In this document: piece after piece, positions 40,501 to 51,280 of the stretch | Layout: each line of letters starts with the position of its first letter | Position numbering within the stretch: the stretch's first letter is position 1 | Assembly (NCBI RefSeq): GCF_023343835.1 | Contig: NC_064433.1 | Location: 137,791,957-137,855,956, forward strand | Reading direction: 5' to 3' | Origin: Lagopus muta | Lineage: Eukaryota; Chordata; Aves; Galliformes; Phasianidae | DNA: 64,000 bases | Made by a program: the position numbers and the translations under genes | The notes under the pieces: model-generated | Database searches by the model: none | Seen by the model: only the letters and a program-made list of their open reading frames with translations | Told to the model about the DNA's origin: nothing

Positions 40501-42495
40501 AGAAAATGATCACTAGATAATTCCAGCAGCCAATCAAATGTTGAAGCTTCAAAAATACTATTTTGAAGTATCAAATCTAATCAGGTGACTGTACAAACAT
40601 CTGCTCCATCACTCATCTCACTTGACATTGGGCTGTCAGAGAGAAGCATGTAGAGCTGGCCATCACCAGTGATGAATATGACACTGGTTAATCACAAAGA
40701 TACATCATAATTCACCATGATTCAGATTTTAAAAAATGCTTTATTGACAGCTTCAATTTAATACGATAAAACTAAGAATAGGAATTCTGCACTTCACGCT
40801 TTCCGACACAGAAAATAATAATTACGAGAAACAGACCACAATTACAAATTACAAATCCATTTTTAACTAGTTTTGCTGTAACCAAGCTCTACATTTTAAA
40901 TAAAACTCTAAAACTTCATTAGTCGTCTTCAGACAAAGAAAAGCTCATATAAGATGCTTATGTTTTAAATGCATCAGATTATTTAACTCTTTTCAGCAAT
41001 TCTACATGCGTGTGAAACTTCACCAAGAACTAATTTTCTATCTTAATGACTGATTTGATATGATTTATGTATCTTCAGATTTAGAACCGTGAAATAATCC
41101 TCTAGACAGCTGAACCACATTTACTAGAAATTTAGGGGCATTATCACAAACAAGACAAGACATGACATAACCACATATGCACCTCCCCGTATCATTTTCC
41201 TACATTTCATTTGGACAGTGTAAATACACGCTGTGCCATGTGCAGACCCGTTCCATGTAATCGCAATTAGCACTGCAACAACAGAAAACATCCCAGCAAG
41301 CACAAAGGGGGACATCCAGCACATTTCACATTTTGTTCATAAACTTTCAACCTGTTCCATCAATGCAGATTTGCAAAGGCAAAGAATTACATATGGGCAC
41401 TACAGCCCAGATAAAGTCTTCCTCATCATTGACCTATGCAGCTTTCTCACTCCATCCCGTCAAAATCATCTTCTTTGGTCTCTTTGACACACAAGTAAAA
41501 AGTTATTCCACATCCTTAGCAACTTCAGCTACGCTAAAGATTAATTCAATGAAAGATGAAATCATTAGCAACACAGCCAAGCTACCAACTGTCTCATGGG
41601 TTACCACTCTGAGCTTTTCTGTGCTCATGAAACTTCCAGTTTGTTCCAGATCACAAGCACTTTCCCAACCAGACACACCATTCCTGGAAAATGCATCAAA
41701 ATCGGCATTCATTATTTGTTTGACCAGTGTGAATCAGAGCACATTTTCAAAGGCATGTCCCCAGAAGATGGATATGTTTTTGTGCTTGATTTAAATGAGT
41801 TTGGTATTCTCAAGGGTACAAGCCAAGACATTTTTTAACCCAAAGACGTTAGGCATCAGTACAGCATTTGCTATAATACCGAGGTCCATAATGGGAAGTA
41901 AATTTTAAAATAGCAATAGACAGTCACAGACAGTAAAATTACATCATATAAGAATTAATGTCACCAGAACCCACACATGAGCCTTTCCCAGTGGGATGTG
42001 CCAGCAATGGTCAGAAGAACTTCATTCAGTTGGGGACGGCCAGCTGGGGACCCTGCAGCTGGTGGCAGGGGCCTGGATCCAGACTCTGCTCCCACAGCTG
42101 ATCTCCAGCCTGATCAAAACAAAGTCTGTGGCTATAGCACTTAGTCCTTTCCCTTTCCCCTTTCTTTCTTTTTTTTTTCCCCTGTTCTATTTTGTTTTGT
42201 TTTCATTCCAGTTTTTGACAATCTTTTCTGACCCCTGGCTTCTGGAAGGTTTTTTACCCTGGTTTCTTCTCTGGCTCGCTGGGATCAGTCACGCAGCCTT
42301 AACTTCTCACAATTATTGTAGCTTTTTTTAACACAGGATAAGACCACATACTTCCTAGGATAAATTTAAGCTTTTTATTTTCTTCTCACTTTCATTTTTA
42401 CCTCTTGCTATTCCCCAGTTTTCTCTAAATGTTTCCATGTTGATTTAAAAAAATCAATTAGTAATTAACAAATATACAGTTAATACGCTTTTGCT

Positions 42496-42516
42496 AAAAA
42501 AAAAAAAAAAAAAAAA
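42496..42516 (+). repeat. Poly(A) run
   Basis: Twenty-one consecutive A followed by A-rich sequence. Confidence 0.9.
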
Positions 42517-44422
42517 GAAAAACAAAAAAGATGGTAGTTTCAGTTAAAAAGAAAGATAAATTACTCAAAGTATTTATGTAATTTTAGTCTTCCTTGCCTG
42601 TTCATGCCAACTCTTAAAAATATGTGTTTGAGCATCTACAGCTAAAATGTCTTGTAGTTTTGGTCCTGAATACTGCTTGCAGAGGCCTCCTAACTTTATG
42701 GCAGCCAAAATTATTCTTTTTTTTACTCTACTAGCAGATAATGGACTTGTCATTGCCATAAAAGGGACAGAACTTCATGCCCAATATGAAAATTCCTGGA
42801 ATGTTTGAGTCAACCTCGCTTAGCTTATTTTTCCCTTAATATGTTCAGCATGAATACAAACCATTAATTTTTCTTCATACTTTTGTTCTAATTCGTTAAA
42901 GCCCCATAAGTCCATGTCAGTGTATTTTTTCAGACTTATTTGGGTTTCATTACAATCTTCGAATTAGTTTAAATGCCTTTAGATTATCAAGTATTTCAAC
43001 AGAAGTCTTCAGTAGACTAGATGTTTTCTTCCACTAGATAAACAACTGGACTAGCAAGACCAAAAGACTCAGAATACTCAGTCAGCGCATAGCTATTCAG
43101 TGAAAGGGGGCTAATTTGTTTTATTCCTTAGCTACAAATGAAACATCATCTGAAGAATTAGACAGCATAATAAATAATTTTTTAAAAGTCATTCTCACTC
43201 TGTCATCTGAATTAGAAGATATCCATCCACTAATCCACCCAGAAATGCTCCATCAGGTTCATAGCGCAGTGAAAATACAACATCCTTATATAGAAAAAGA
43301 TGTACAAGATATACCTTGGCTAGGAAGCTGGGCTATTCTGCTGGTGAAACCACAAAGCTTCCATGTAGCCAGAGAGATGACTATTATAAATTCCCCATCA
43401 GCTGGGAAAGAAACAGGAACAGAGAAAAAAGCTAGACTTGTTTTTTCAGAAATGGAGATGCAATGTTAGCCACCCCAGGCCATTCTCCTCTAGCAAATGC
43501 TAGAGAACATCACTAGGCTTCTGGCAGCTTTCATAGAAGTTCAATATCCAGAACTAATTTGTGGTTTTCATCATATCTCAACTCAGAGATTAAATACGGA
43601 GTCTCAAAACCCAAGCTTTTCAGCACATCTCTTCTGTCATCTCTTTAACAGCTGGATAGAGCTCTCCACTGAATACCTAAAACTTTACCTAGAAATGCAT
43701 TTCTGCTTCCCAGTAGTAGAGACTGAAATATTCTTCAAGAAGATTCAAATAATTCTGTTTTGTGCCATCCTTTGTCTGTAAAAGACTGTCAGCTGTTCTA
43801 AATGCAAAAGATCTAACCCACCAGTCTTTTAATTAAAATATTATCATTGATCCTACTAATCCTTGTCTATTAAATTAATCATTGTATTTATTTCATAACT
43901 TTGATAATTTATTCTGCCAGCTCCTTTACAGCCATCTTGAGCACCTTCATCTCAAAAATGCTGCTTCTGTCACTATTACTAGCAGATGAAAGCCACAAAA
44001 AGATGAAAGAAAATGAATTACAACTTTGCAATGTGTTTACTCTGTGCACTTGACAGCACTTTGTGTTTTGTGCACTACATTGTTCTGCTGATAATGCACA
44101 CCCTTCCTCAGACCCTGTAAGGGGCTGACTGCCAGCAGAAGCAGCACTGAAGGTTGAAGGCAGCAGGAACGCGCACAGAGAGAAATGGCAGAGGAAAGGA
44201 GGGGAACAGAGGATGTTTAGTTCTTCTCTTGGATGGACCCACCCAAAAAAGCCCAACCTACATAATATTCCATAAAACAAGTTGAATAACTTAAACACAC
44301 AGCTACACTCACTATGGATTAGTTTCTTACGGTGTCATAAAATCTTACACCATTTATTTCAGACAGCAGGTGTAGACAGGATCCTTTATAAGGATCCTAT
44401 ATACATGAAGACAATTAAAGGG

Positions 44423-44457
44423 AAAAAAAAAAAAGAAAAAAAAAAAAAAGAAAAAAA
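44423..44457 (+). repeat. Poly(A) tract with spaced G
   Basis: A-runs of 12, 13 and 7 separated by single G. The Lys/Phe-rich frames 44282-44571 derive from it. Confidence 0.9.
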
Positions 44458-44542
44458 TCCATCCCTTTCCCGGTTTTTCCTGGCTTCTCTCATTTCATCT
44501 TTAGTCATGCCTTTTCTATTAAATTTTTGTAAGGCACTCTGT

Positions 44543-44568
44543 AAAAATAAATAAATAAATAAATAAAC
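44543..44568 (+). repeat. (AAAT)n microsatellite
   Basis: About six tandem ATAA/AAAT units. Likely length-polymorphic. Confidence 0.9.
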
Positions 44569-44713
44569 CACAACTGCTTCTGTGGGCTGTAAGGCCAGGC
44601 TGACTCATCTCCATCTTCATCCAAGTGGATTCCCAGTCTCCAGTTCCCTACAGCACCTGTTGCTTGCTGCACACAGCAGCACCTTGGACAAGTAATAATG
44701 CATTAATGTTACA

Positions 44714-44769
44714 AAAAAATAAAAAAATAAAATAATAATAATAATAAAATATATATATATATATACATA
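44714..44769 (+). repeat. Compound A-rich / (TAA)n / (TA)n microsatellite
   Basis: A-rich sequence, then about five TAA/ATA units, then about ten AT dinucleotides ending in ACATAT. Confidence 0.9.
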
Positions 44770-47700
44770 TCCAGGATCAGTAATACTTCCTACCACCATC
44801 ACAAAACCACAGTCTCAAAAGATTTAATGCCACCTTAAGGCTTGCTGTGGGTTTTGCCCATGTTGGAAATGCAATTGAGGCAGACAAAATGGGATACAGG
44901 CTGTGAGATGTGTACTATGACACATCCAATTGAGATACTGGATCAATCAAAGCAATAAGAGGTGAATCTAGTGCAGAATGGAGTATAGCAGATGTAGAAG
45001 GGACTTGTAGCAAAGGTGCTTTTAAATACACACTTCTGCACATCTTTTTTCACTTTAGAAAGTTTATCCAAGTTCCACTCCATGCAAGATATTATCTCAG
45101 AGATAAATTAAGCTTAAATAGTCATCTTTTTCATCCTAGAAATACTTACTCAACACTGTTTAGTTGTATACATGTATTTTTCTCAATACTAAATAGAAAC
45201 TTAACGCTGAAACTGACACTTCTTTTTCTGATCAAATCTTTTCATCATCCTTTATCTGTTCATACATATCAGAGAGCAACAGTAGGTAGAGGGATTTTCT
45301 ATTGTCTATTTAAACTCTCTTTCCTTTACTGCAAGTCACTTCAGATTAGAACGACACAATGATAGTAACTGATACATATTGGCAGTGTTTTAATTTGATC
45401 TCTATTTTATGTTCACATTGTCCAAGACACTTCTATATAAAGATACTTAGAGGGCTAATACCACATACTTTTCTGATGTATTAAATTACCAAGAATATTT
45501 CTAGCCAGTCACAACCCAGAGAAGTCAAAATTTATCTTCCCACAAACATTGCAGAACTGCAAAAGTATTTCATACGTTCAGTTGTTTCTTATCTGTACTG
45601 ATTGCTGATCCGGCCAGGTTATAGACCAGGCCCAAATTTCCCCCTCTGACCAAATTTTTCAAGGTGCTACATGCTTTCGTAATGGGAAAGTCAACGGAAC
45701 TTCTGGGAAGGGAGCACTACGTAGCTGTTAAACACTGATGAAGTCAATTTATTCTCATGTTGAGGTTGCTGAATCTTCCTTTGTTTAGTCTAGTTCTATA
45801 AAAAGAACAATATTCATAAGCATATCCCTAGAGATGGTTACTGACATTTTAAACAATTGTCTTAGCCTGCAACAGCTATCCTACATTTCCTTGTGTGATC
45901 ATGGCAACTGACAGTACATACATCCAGCATAACCTCAGATGCAATGTAACCTAACTTCATCCCGGGATTACATAGGCTAAGCAGATGAGCAGTGATGAAA
46001 CCCTGCACTATTTCTGAAAATATTTAGCACAGAACTGAGAACCATGCTATTTGGGATGCCGGTCCAGAAGTGCACTTGCACATGCTGACACTGAGCAGCT
46101 GGCTGCAGGAATGGGGCCGTTGAAGATGAGTCACAGGAGGCAATCTTGGCCACAGCCTGCTCAGCTGACAGGGCTCAAACATTACCAGTAGCAACCAAGA
46201 GTTCAGCATCTCTCCCACCTCTGGGGCAAGTGCAGCTCCTGTCACCACAAGGCAATAGGCTACACTAGGAATCACAGGGGAAGGGGGAGAAGATATCCCT
46301 ACCTCCTATGACCACCATCCTATGCATGCTCTTGTGTCTCTCTGAAGTACACACTCAGCCACACCAGGTCTCACACCCCTTCCTACAAGTCACTGAACTA
46401 AAATTGGTCAGAGTTTGTCAGATGTGCTCATAGAGATGACAAGACCACCCCTTAAGAGCATTTAGGAACAAGGATGTCAAATGACCCAGAGGGACGGGTT
46501 AACATAGTTTCTCAGCACCAAAAGCAGTCAACCCAGGGTAAAGACAGCAGCAGAAGGCAGGTGTCCAGCCTAGCCTGATTTCACCGGCAAAGGCACACCC
46601 ACGTGTACCTCTGCCAGCCATGCAACCTTCTTCACTCACTTCTTTTACCCGCCTTTGGTTTAGCTGCCTTGTGCTTCTTCATCTCAATGAACCATTTTCT
46701 AACAAAAACAGAACAGAAATATCATCCAGACTAGTCGGGAACGATAGTTTATTGGTTAGATTTTTGTGCTTTTGGCCTAGAATTGCGTGTCACACAACTG
46801 AGGGCATAGAGCAGAACAGGCTCAGCCCAGCACAAAGCTGGGCACGTACCCCAGACATGGGGCCGAGTGTCTTCTGGCCTCCTGCTGGCACACAGCCCAC
46901 TTGCGGCCTGGGTGATCTGCCCTGGTATTTAAACACAGCCAGAAGATCTTGCTTCATTTCAGAAAACACACAGAATGCATCCACAGCGGTGTGGAGAGGG
47001 TATCAAGACACAAAAGCAGGATTTCCATGGCATTGTCATCTCTCAATCAAACAGTACGAATGTTAGGAAACAGACTTTCTCCAAAGGAAACGGCAGCTTG
47101 AAGAGTGTCAGAAATGAGAGCCCCCGCAGAGATCCATGAAAACAACTTTCTTCTGTAACCACTACATAAGAGCAGTCTCTCAGCCTGACCTGAAAATCTG
47201 TAATCTGGTGCCCTGTCTTCTTCCCTTCCCTCCTTACAATTTGAAAATGAACCTTCTGAGAACAGAGGAGGACAAAACAGGACAGAACAGGACAAAAGCT
47301 CAAATTGGCTATAATTAATATTTCAATTATAATTAATCAATGCATAATACATGAGCTTCCAGTGCCACACTTTATAGTGCCATATTATGCCCTGGCAAGG
47401 TCCCTGCCCTGCACTAGGCATGTGATCTTGGCAGCAGCCAGCTCCACACTGGCTTTGCTGCACCAAATGCCTCCATGGAGCAGTCCTTCCAAATCTCCTT
47501 CTATGTATTTAATCATGAATATGTCAGCGATAAAAGAATTTTTACTGTCGGCCCTGTTACTATGCAGAACCCCTACACACAACAGCACACAAGCTGCTTC
47601 TGTTATGTCTGCCTTCACACATGAGACCTCAAGTCCCAGCTAGTCACTTGCTAGTCACAAGCTAGCAGCCAGCTTCTCCTGCAGCACTGTGATGGGAACA

Positions 47701-47883
47701 TAAGAAGAAACATTTCTACTGTGAAGATGACCAAGCACTTGGGACAGGCTGCACAGAGAGGTTATGCAGTCTACATTTGAGGAGATGCTCATAACCCCAC
47801 AGGACACGGCCCTAGGCAGCCTACTCTGAGCAAGGGGTTGGATGAGATGTTCTCCAAGGTGCCTCCAATCTGTTACTCTGTGA
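47701..47883 (+). repeat. CR1 LINE 3' fragment, diverged
   Basis: Recognisable CR1 order with many substitutions: CTGTGAAGATGACCAAGCAC, GGACAGGCTGCACAGAGAGG, GAGCAAGGGGTTGGATGAGA, then CCAAGGTGCCTCCAATCT and a decayed TTACTCTGTGA end. It is an older copy than those at 7985 and 25459. Confidence 0.8.
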
Positions 47884-48649
47884 AAAAGGCCACAGTACAG
47901 GTATGATAAGAAAATAGTTGCACAAATACGATTATTTCTTAATCTAGCTGATACAAAATATTTGGGAACAGGAAAGAACCAGCATCATGTTTTTGTAAGA
48001 AAAAAACAGCTGTTTCATTGAGCCTATCGCAACCAGCACCGCATGCAACCTTGCCTACCACGCAGCCATCCTCAAACACTGCTCACATGCAAACAGAGCA
48101 AGAGAGCAGCAGGAGCACATTTGTCTGAGGACAAGATGAGACTGGGTCAGCACTCAGAAAGCAGGAGGAAGATCTGTCAAGTGGGCAGTGGCTAGCTGTA
48201 TTGGGAATGAAAGTTGGTCTATGGCAATAGAATAGCAAGAAGCTGGGCTTCCTTGACATACTTGGGCAGTGGAAACGATAGGGAACAATCCACAGCCAGC
48301 ATAACAACAGAGTTAAGCATGTGTTAAACCCACAGTGTAACTAACAGCTCTAGGTTACCTTAAGAGTTCTTGAATTTAATACAATTTATCTGGCGTGCAT
48401 GAGACAATTCAAAAACATTTTCTTCTGAGATGCTATTGAAGACCTGAGGTGGTATAACTGACAGTAAAGTTCCATCTTTTTTTGATGTGCACACCTTCCT
48501 TATAGCTCTCTGTCTCTGACAGCTGTGGTTTACCCAGTGACTTCATGAACTCTACAAGGTGGGAATGTATGTCACTAATACACTAAGACACATATTACCT
48601 CAAGAAGTTTGAATACTGAGTTTGATACATGAATTACTTACCTTTAAAG

Positions 48650-48667
48650 ATTTTAATTAATTAAAAT
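48650..48667. repeat. 18-bp AT-only palindrome
   Basis: ATTTTAATTAATTAAAAT reads the same on both strands and contains overlapping TAATTA homeodomain-type cores. It lies about 1.1 kb downstream of exon 1 of the COL4A1-like gene, in its intron 1. The binding role is only a possibility. Confidence 0.7.
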
Positions 48668-49408
48668 TAATTATGTCCCAAAAGGATGACAGTTTAACAC
48701 CAAAAGGGGGGTGAGTCATCCAAAAAGGTACATCACCAAGTGATTTACTGCCACTGTAGAGAGCTTGATAATATCAGCAACAGGAGTTCAGCGCACTTCT
48801 TACTTCAGCTGATCCAAGGCACAGATACCATCCCCATGGTCACGCAGGGAAAGCAATTCAATATAGAACTTACTTGCAGCAGAAAAAAGTTTAAAGCTAC
48901 CCTCTCTGGTACATCCTTCACTGCTTTAAAGCTCCAGATCTTACATTTAGGGCAGGAAATGTGGCAGAAATCCGTCTGCCCTTGTCCAGGCAAGTTTTCT
49001 GCCCCTCTAAATTTCACTACTACAGTGTCAATCTGCCCAGTGCAAGAAACCAGAGACACGGAAAGATGACCTAGTTCACACCACGATGTCAACTGCCTTT
49101 GCTTAGGAGACTGAAGGTCCGAGAACTGCACAAATACTTCGGGAGTACCAGGAAACGGTCCTTTAACTTAAGGACAGCGGGTAGCCAGTATCTCAGGGAT
49201 AAAATTAGCTACCTTAGCAAAATGTTCAGGCTCCCTGCACAGTTTCAATTTTACATGTCTGTGGCCGAATTTCTCTCTGTCGGGAAAGGTGCCAAAGCTG
49301 AACTTAATCATTAACATCAGAATCCTTTCTTTGGCCTCCAGTCGGCTGCCCATCACGGGGCTTAAAAGGCAGCGAGCACGACGCTTTGAACTCGCGCAGC
49401 CAAACTTC

Positions 49409-49424
49409 TTTTTTTTTTTTTTTT
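49409..49424 (+). repeat. Poly(T) run next to the CpG island
   Basis: Sixteen consecutive T at the left edge of the CpG island, about 290 bp inside intron 1 of the COL4A1-like gene. As A-rich DNA it may help exclude nucleosomes beside the promoter. Confidence 0.85.
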
Positions 49425-49714
49425 CTTTCCCCCTACAAAAGCTTAACTTGTAGCTTTGTTTTGCTTCGTTTTCCCTCGGAGATGCACCGGCAGCCGAAAG
49501 CCCCGCCTGGCATAGCTCCCCCTCCCCTCCCAAACGGGAGTGCTGCCCAAGGACCCGGACCTGGAGGGGCTGTCGGAACCCCACACACAGCAGCCCACCT
49601 GGCAGCCCCGCTCCCCTCTTACATGGGAGCAGCGGAGGGAGCGGAGTGCGCTGCTCCCTCCCCACACGTGTCCCCCGCCCCGTCCCGCGCCCGGGGCAGC
49701 TCCCGCGTACTTAC

Positions 49715-49777
49715 CGCGGCAGACACGGCGCTGAGCTCGGCGCTCAGCAGCAGCCCGAAGCCCAGCCAACGCCACAT
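49715..49777 (-). CDS. COL4A1: Type IV collagen alpha-1-like chain, coding part of exon 1 (signal peptide)
   Basis: The minus-strand ATG at 49777 opens 21 codons, MWRWLGFGLLLSAELSAVSA plus A. This is a short basic/aromatic start, a hydrophobic Leu-rich core and small residues at the end, as expected for a secretion signal peptide. The exon stops exactly at a consensus donor, GTAAGT, read from 49714 downwards, in phase 0. Collagen IV alpha-1 and alpha-5 genes have the same layout: exon 1 ends in phase 0 just after the signal peptide and exon 2 begins with the 7S cysteines. The start has A at -3, a favourable context. The first exon is shorter than in human COL4A1 (28 codons as I recall). The signal peptide alone cannot name the paralogue. 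The assignment rests on exon 2 at 5134-5187 and the divergent partner. The transcription start site is not resolved. Confidence 0.8.
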
Positions 49778-49974
49778 GTTACCGCGCACCGCGCTGCTCC
49801 GTCGGTCCCTGGGCGGCGGGGCGCCGGCGGCTCAGCGCGGCGTGGGGGCTCCTCGGGGCCGGTCCCACATGCACGCCTCTCCCCTCCGTGCCGGCCGCGG
49901 CGCCTGCAATGCCTCGGGGCCGAGCGACTGGCCGCGCCGTAACCGATGGGCGGCGGCAGCCCCCTCCTCCCCGC

Positions 49975-49990
49975 GGGCGGGCGGGCGGGG
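49975..49990 (+). promoter_or_regulatory. Tandem GC boxes / G4-type tract in the shared promoter
   Basis: GGGCGGGCGGGCGGGG gives overlapping Sp1-type GC boxes and also meets the four-G-run rule for a quadruplex on the plus strand. Sp1 use in collagen IV bidirectional promoters is established. Occupancy here is inferred. Confidence 0.6.
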
Positions 49991-50058
49991 ACCCTGGGAG
50001 GGTGCAACGGCGCTCCCTCTACGCCGGCCGCGATTCCTATTCCTCTTCCTCCCGCCGC

Positions 50059-50082
50059 GGGTGGGTGCGGGGGGGCGGGGGG
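50059..50082 (+). promoter_or_regulatory. Second G-rich (G4-type) tract in the shared promoter
   Basis: Runs of 3, 3, 7 and 6 G separated by 1-3 bases, including a GGGGGCGGGG GC box. It lies about 230 bp upstream of the plus-strand ATG. Confidence 0.55.
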
Positions 50083-50224
50083 AGGCGCGGCGCTCCCACG
50101 CCCCGCACCGCCGCGACCGCCCGGGAGGGCACGGAGAGCCGCGGGCTGCGGTGCAAAGGGGCCGGGGACGCGGGCTCCGCCGTCCCGTGGCTGCGGAGGG
50201 GCCGCTCCCCGAGTCCGGCGCTAC

Positions 50225-50284
50225 ATGCGGGCTGTGCTCTGCTCTGCTTCCCAGGGACGGCCGCGCGGAGCCAGCGACTCCTGA
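50225..50284 (+). other. Possible upstream ORF in the COL4A2-like 5' leader
   Basis: An upstream ATG at 50225 begins a 19-codon frame ending at TGA 50282-50284. The stop is 30 nt before the main ATG at 50315 and in the same frame. It would matter for translation only if the transcript starts upstream of 50225, which cannot be seen here. Confidence 0.35.
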
Positions 50285-50314
50285 GCCGAGTCCCCCGGCT
50301 GGGAAGGAACCGAC

Positions 50315-50358
50315 ATGGACCTCTCGCCGCTTCCCGGCGCGCGTGTTTTTGTTTGTCA
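50315..50358 (+). CDS. COL4A2: Type IV collagen alpha-2-like chain, coding part of exon 1
   Basis: The ATG at 50315 has G at -3 and G at +4, a strong context. It reads MDLSPLPGARVFVC plus two bases of a Gln codon and ends at a consensus GTAAGT donor at 50359. Joined across the 112-bp intron to 50471-50531, the frame stays open and gives a 35-residue signal peptide. The divergent position next to a COL4A1-like exon 1 makes this the alpha-2 partner. If the left gene were COL4A5 it would be COL4A6, whose first exon also encodes only a few residues before a Leu-rich second exon. No 7S or G-x-y residues are present to decide, so the symbol rests on synteny. Confidence 0.65.
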
Positions 50359-50470
50359 GTAAGTAACTGCAACTTTTTTAAAGTCGTATTCACCTTTTGC
50401 TGCGGGATTTATCACGTGCTTGTGCTGCGCTCGCTTTGACCAGCATTGAGTTTGTCCACCTCTCCCGCAG
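50359..50470 (+). other. Intron 1 of the COL4A2-like gene (112 bp)
   Basis: The intron runs from GTAAGT at 50359 to CCGCAG ending at 50470. It splits a Gln codon (CA / G) so the signal-peptide frame is kept. It is unusually small beside the 44.5-kb first intron of the divergent partner and still lies within the CpG island. Confidence 0.65.
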
Positions 50471-50531
50471 GGACGTGGGGCTTCTGCTGGTGCTGCTGGA
50501 GGTCGTGCTGTTAGCCGGCAGAGTCGATGCC
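50471..50531 (+). CDS. COL4A2: Type IV collagen alpha-2-like chain, exon 2 (hydrophobic core of signal peptide)
   Basis: An acceptor, TCTCCCGCAG, precedes 50471 and a GTAAGT donor starts at 50532. The 61-nt exon completes a Gln codon, then encodes DVGLLLVLLEVVLLAGRVDA. This is a Leu/Val-rich core followed by a small-residue end suited to signal peptidase, ending in phase 0. In human COL4A2 and COL4A6 the next exon begins in phase 0 with the residues just before the PCGG 7S motif, so the junction fits both. That next exon was not found in the rest of the window, in keeping with a long intron 2. Confidence 0.7.
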
Positions 50532-51041
50532 GTAAGTACCGCGCACTGGGGATGGCTTTTACTGAGGAGAAGGAGGGCGAGGGCTGTTTCCTTGGTACCT
50601 GCAAGCGGGGAGCCGCGTTTCCCTTTGCCAGATGGCTTATCTGTCATGCCATTTAAAGAAACAACCAACAAATCATCTCTGCAAGCCTTACAGATTGCTG
50701 CCTTCAGCGAGGTGATATTTAGCAGAGAAGCACGGAGCTTCGCTGTCAGGTAGCTTGAGGGATTCCACAGTTACTTTTGCTTTGGATGGCTAATTTGTTA
50801 AGCCGTAGCGAGCAATTAGAAGCAAACCCCGAGACGCCTTCATTTTCATGAGAAAAGCACCGAGGCAGGTGGGCGGGACAGAAATGTAGGGCTACAGACA
50901 CCAGAATGCGGAGGGAAGTGAACCTGCAGGTGAAATGTGTTTAATCCTGTACAGACCTCATTTGAGGACTGAGAATTTGAAGACACGGCTTCATTGTACA
51001 AGTGAGAAGCACGTTGATAAATAAATTGTCATTTAAATTAA

Positions 51042-51280
51042 GGGACGGTTAGACTGGATATAAGGAAGAAGTATTTTACGTTAAGGATAGTGAGGCCCTG
51101 GCACAGGTTGCCCAGAGAGGTGGTGGGTGCCCCATCCCTGAAGACACTCGAGGTCAGGCTGGGCAAGACTCTCAACAACCTGATTAAGCTGTAGGTGTCC
51201 CTGTTCGTTGCAGGGAGGTTGAACTAGTTGGCCTTTAATGGTCCCTTCAAACTCAAACAATTCTATGATTCTATGATTAT
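51042..51280 (+). repeat. CR1 LINE 3' fragment
   Basis: Just inside intron 2 of the plus-strand gene. It contains TTGCCCAGAGAGGTGGTGGG, GCCCCATCCCTGAAGACACT, GTCAGGCTGGGCAAGACTCT, GTTGCAGGGAGGTTGAACTA and an ATTCTATGATTCTATGATT tail, followed about 20 bp later by an A-run. 5'-truncated, about 240 bp. Confidence 0.92.

Larger units (their letters stand above)
34681..47700. other. Intronic stretch, no gene seen
   Basis: Holds homopolymer and AT microsatellites listed separately. Frames at 41124-41838 on both strands and 43116-43781 plus are the only ones with any coding look, and none could be assigned to a family. No CR1 was recognised in these 13 kb, the longest CR1-free stretch between copies here. 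Confidence 0.5.
5188..49714 (-). other. Intron 1 of the COL4A1-like gene (44,527 bp)
   Basis: The intron is bounded by a GTAAGT donor at 49714 and a CAG acceptor at 5188-5190. The two flanking exons join in phase 0. A very long first intron is usual for collagen IV genes. Its content is AT-rich single-copy-looking DNA with CR1 fragments, a mariner fossil, an inverted repeat and homopolymer runs, listed separately. The frames of 60-139 codons inside it show no recognisable domain or splice-supported exon, so none is called as a gene. Confidence 0.8.
49778..50314. promoter_or_regulatory. Shared bidirectional promoter and 5' leaders of the collagen IV gene pair
   Basis: The two start codons are 538 bp apart and point away from each other. 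The interval is very GC- and CpG-rich. It contains tandem GC boxes (four GGGC-type units at 49975-49990), a second G-rich tract at 50059-50082, and CTC-type pyrimidine stretches such as CCCCTCCTCC near 49961. No TATA box was seen in a convincing place. Known COL4A1/COL4A2 promoters are short, TATA-less and bidirectional, use Sp1 and CTC-box sites, and need intronic enhancers for strength. The exact start sites are inferred to lie inside this interval but are not visible from sequence alone. Confidence 0.8.
49480..50540. promoter_or_regulatory. CpG island spanning both first exons
   Basis: Base composition changes sharply from AT-rich flanks to GC-rich, CpG-dense sequence over roughly this span. 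It covers exon 1 of both divergent genes and the second exon of the plus-strand gene. Long frames on both strands here (for example 49386-50366 plus) are a by-product of few AT-rich stop codons. Boundaries are by eye. Confidence 0.8.

Noticed and set aside
43116..43781. Two successive plus-strand frames (117 and 94 codons) that look mildly protein-like
   Set aside because: Could not be tied to any gene family and they are in different contexts separated by stops. Not called.
44378..44398. 9-bp AGGATCCTT inverted repeat with a 3-nt loop
   Set aside because: Real but short. Such stems are expected by chance several times in 64 kb.
49386..50366. 326-codon plus-strand frame and several other long frames on both strands
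   Set aside because: They lie in the CpG island where stop codons are scarce, cross the real exons in the wrong frame, and have Pro/Arg/Ala-rich composition with no domain.
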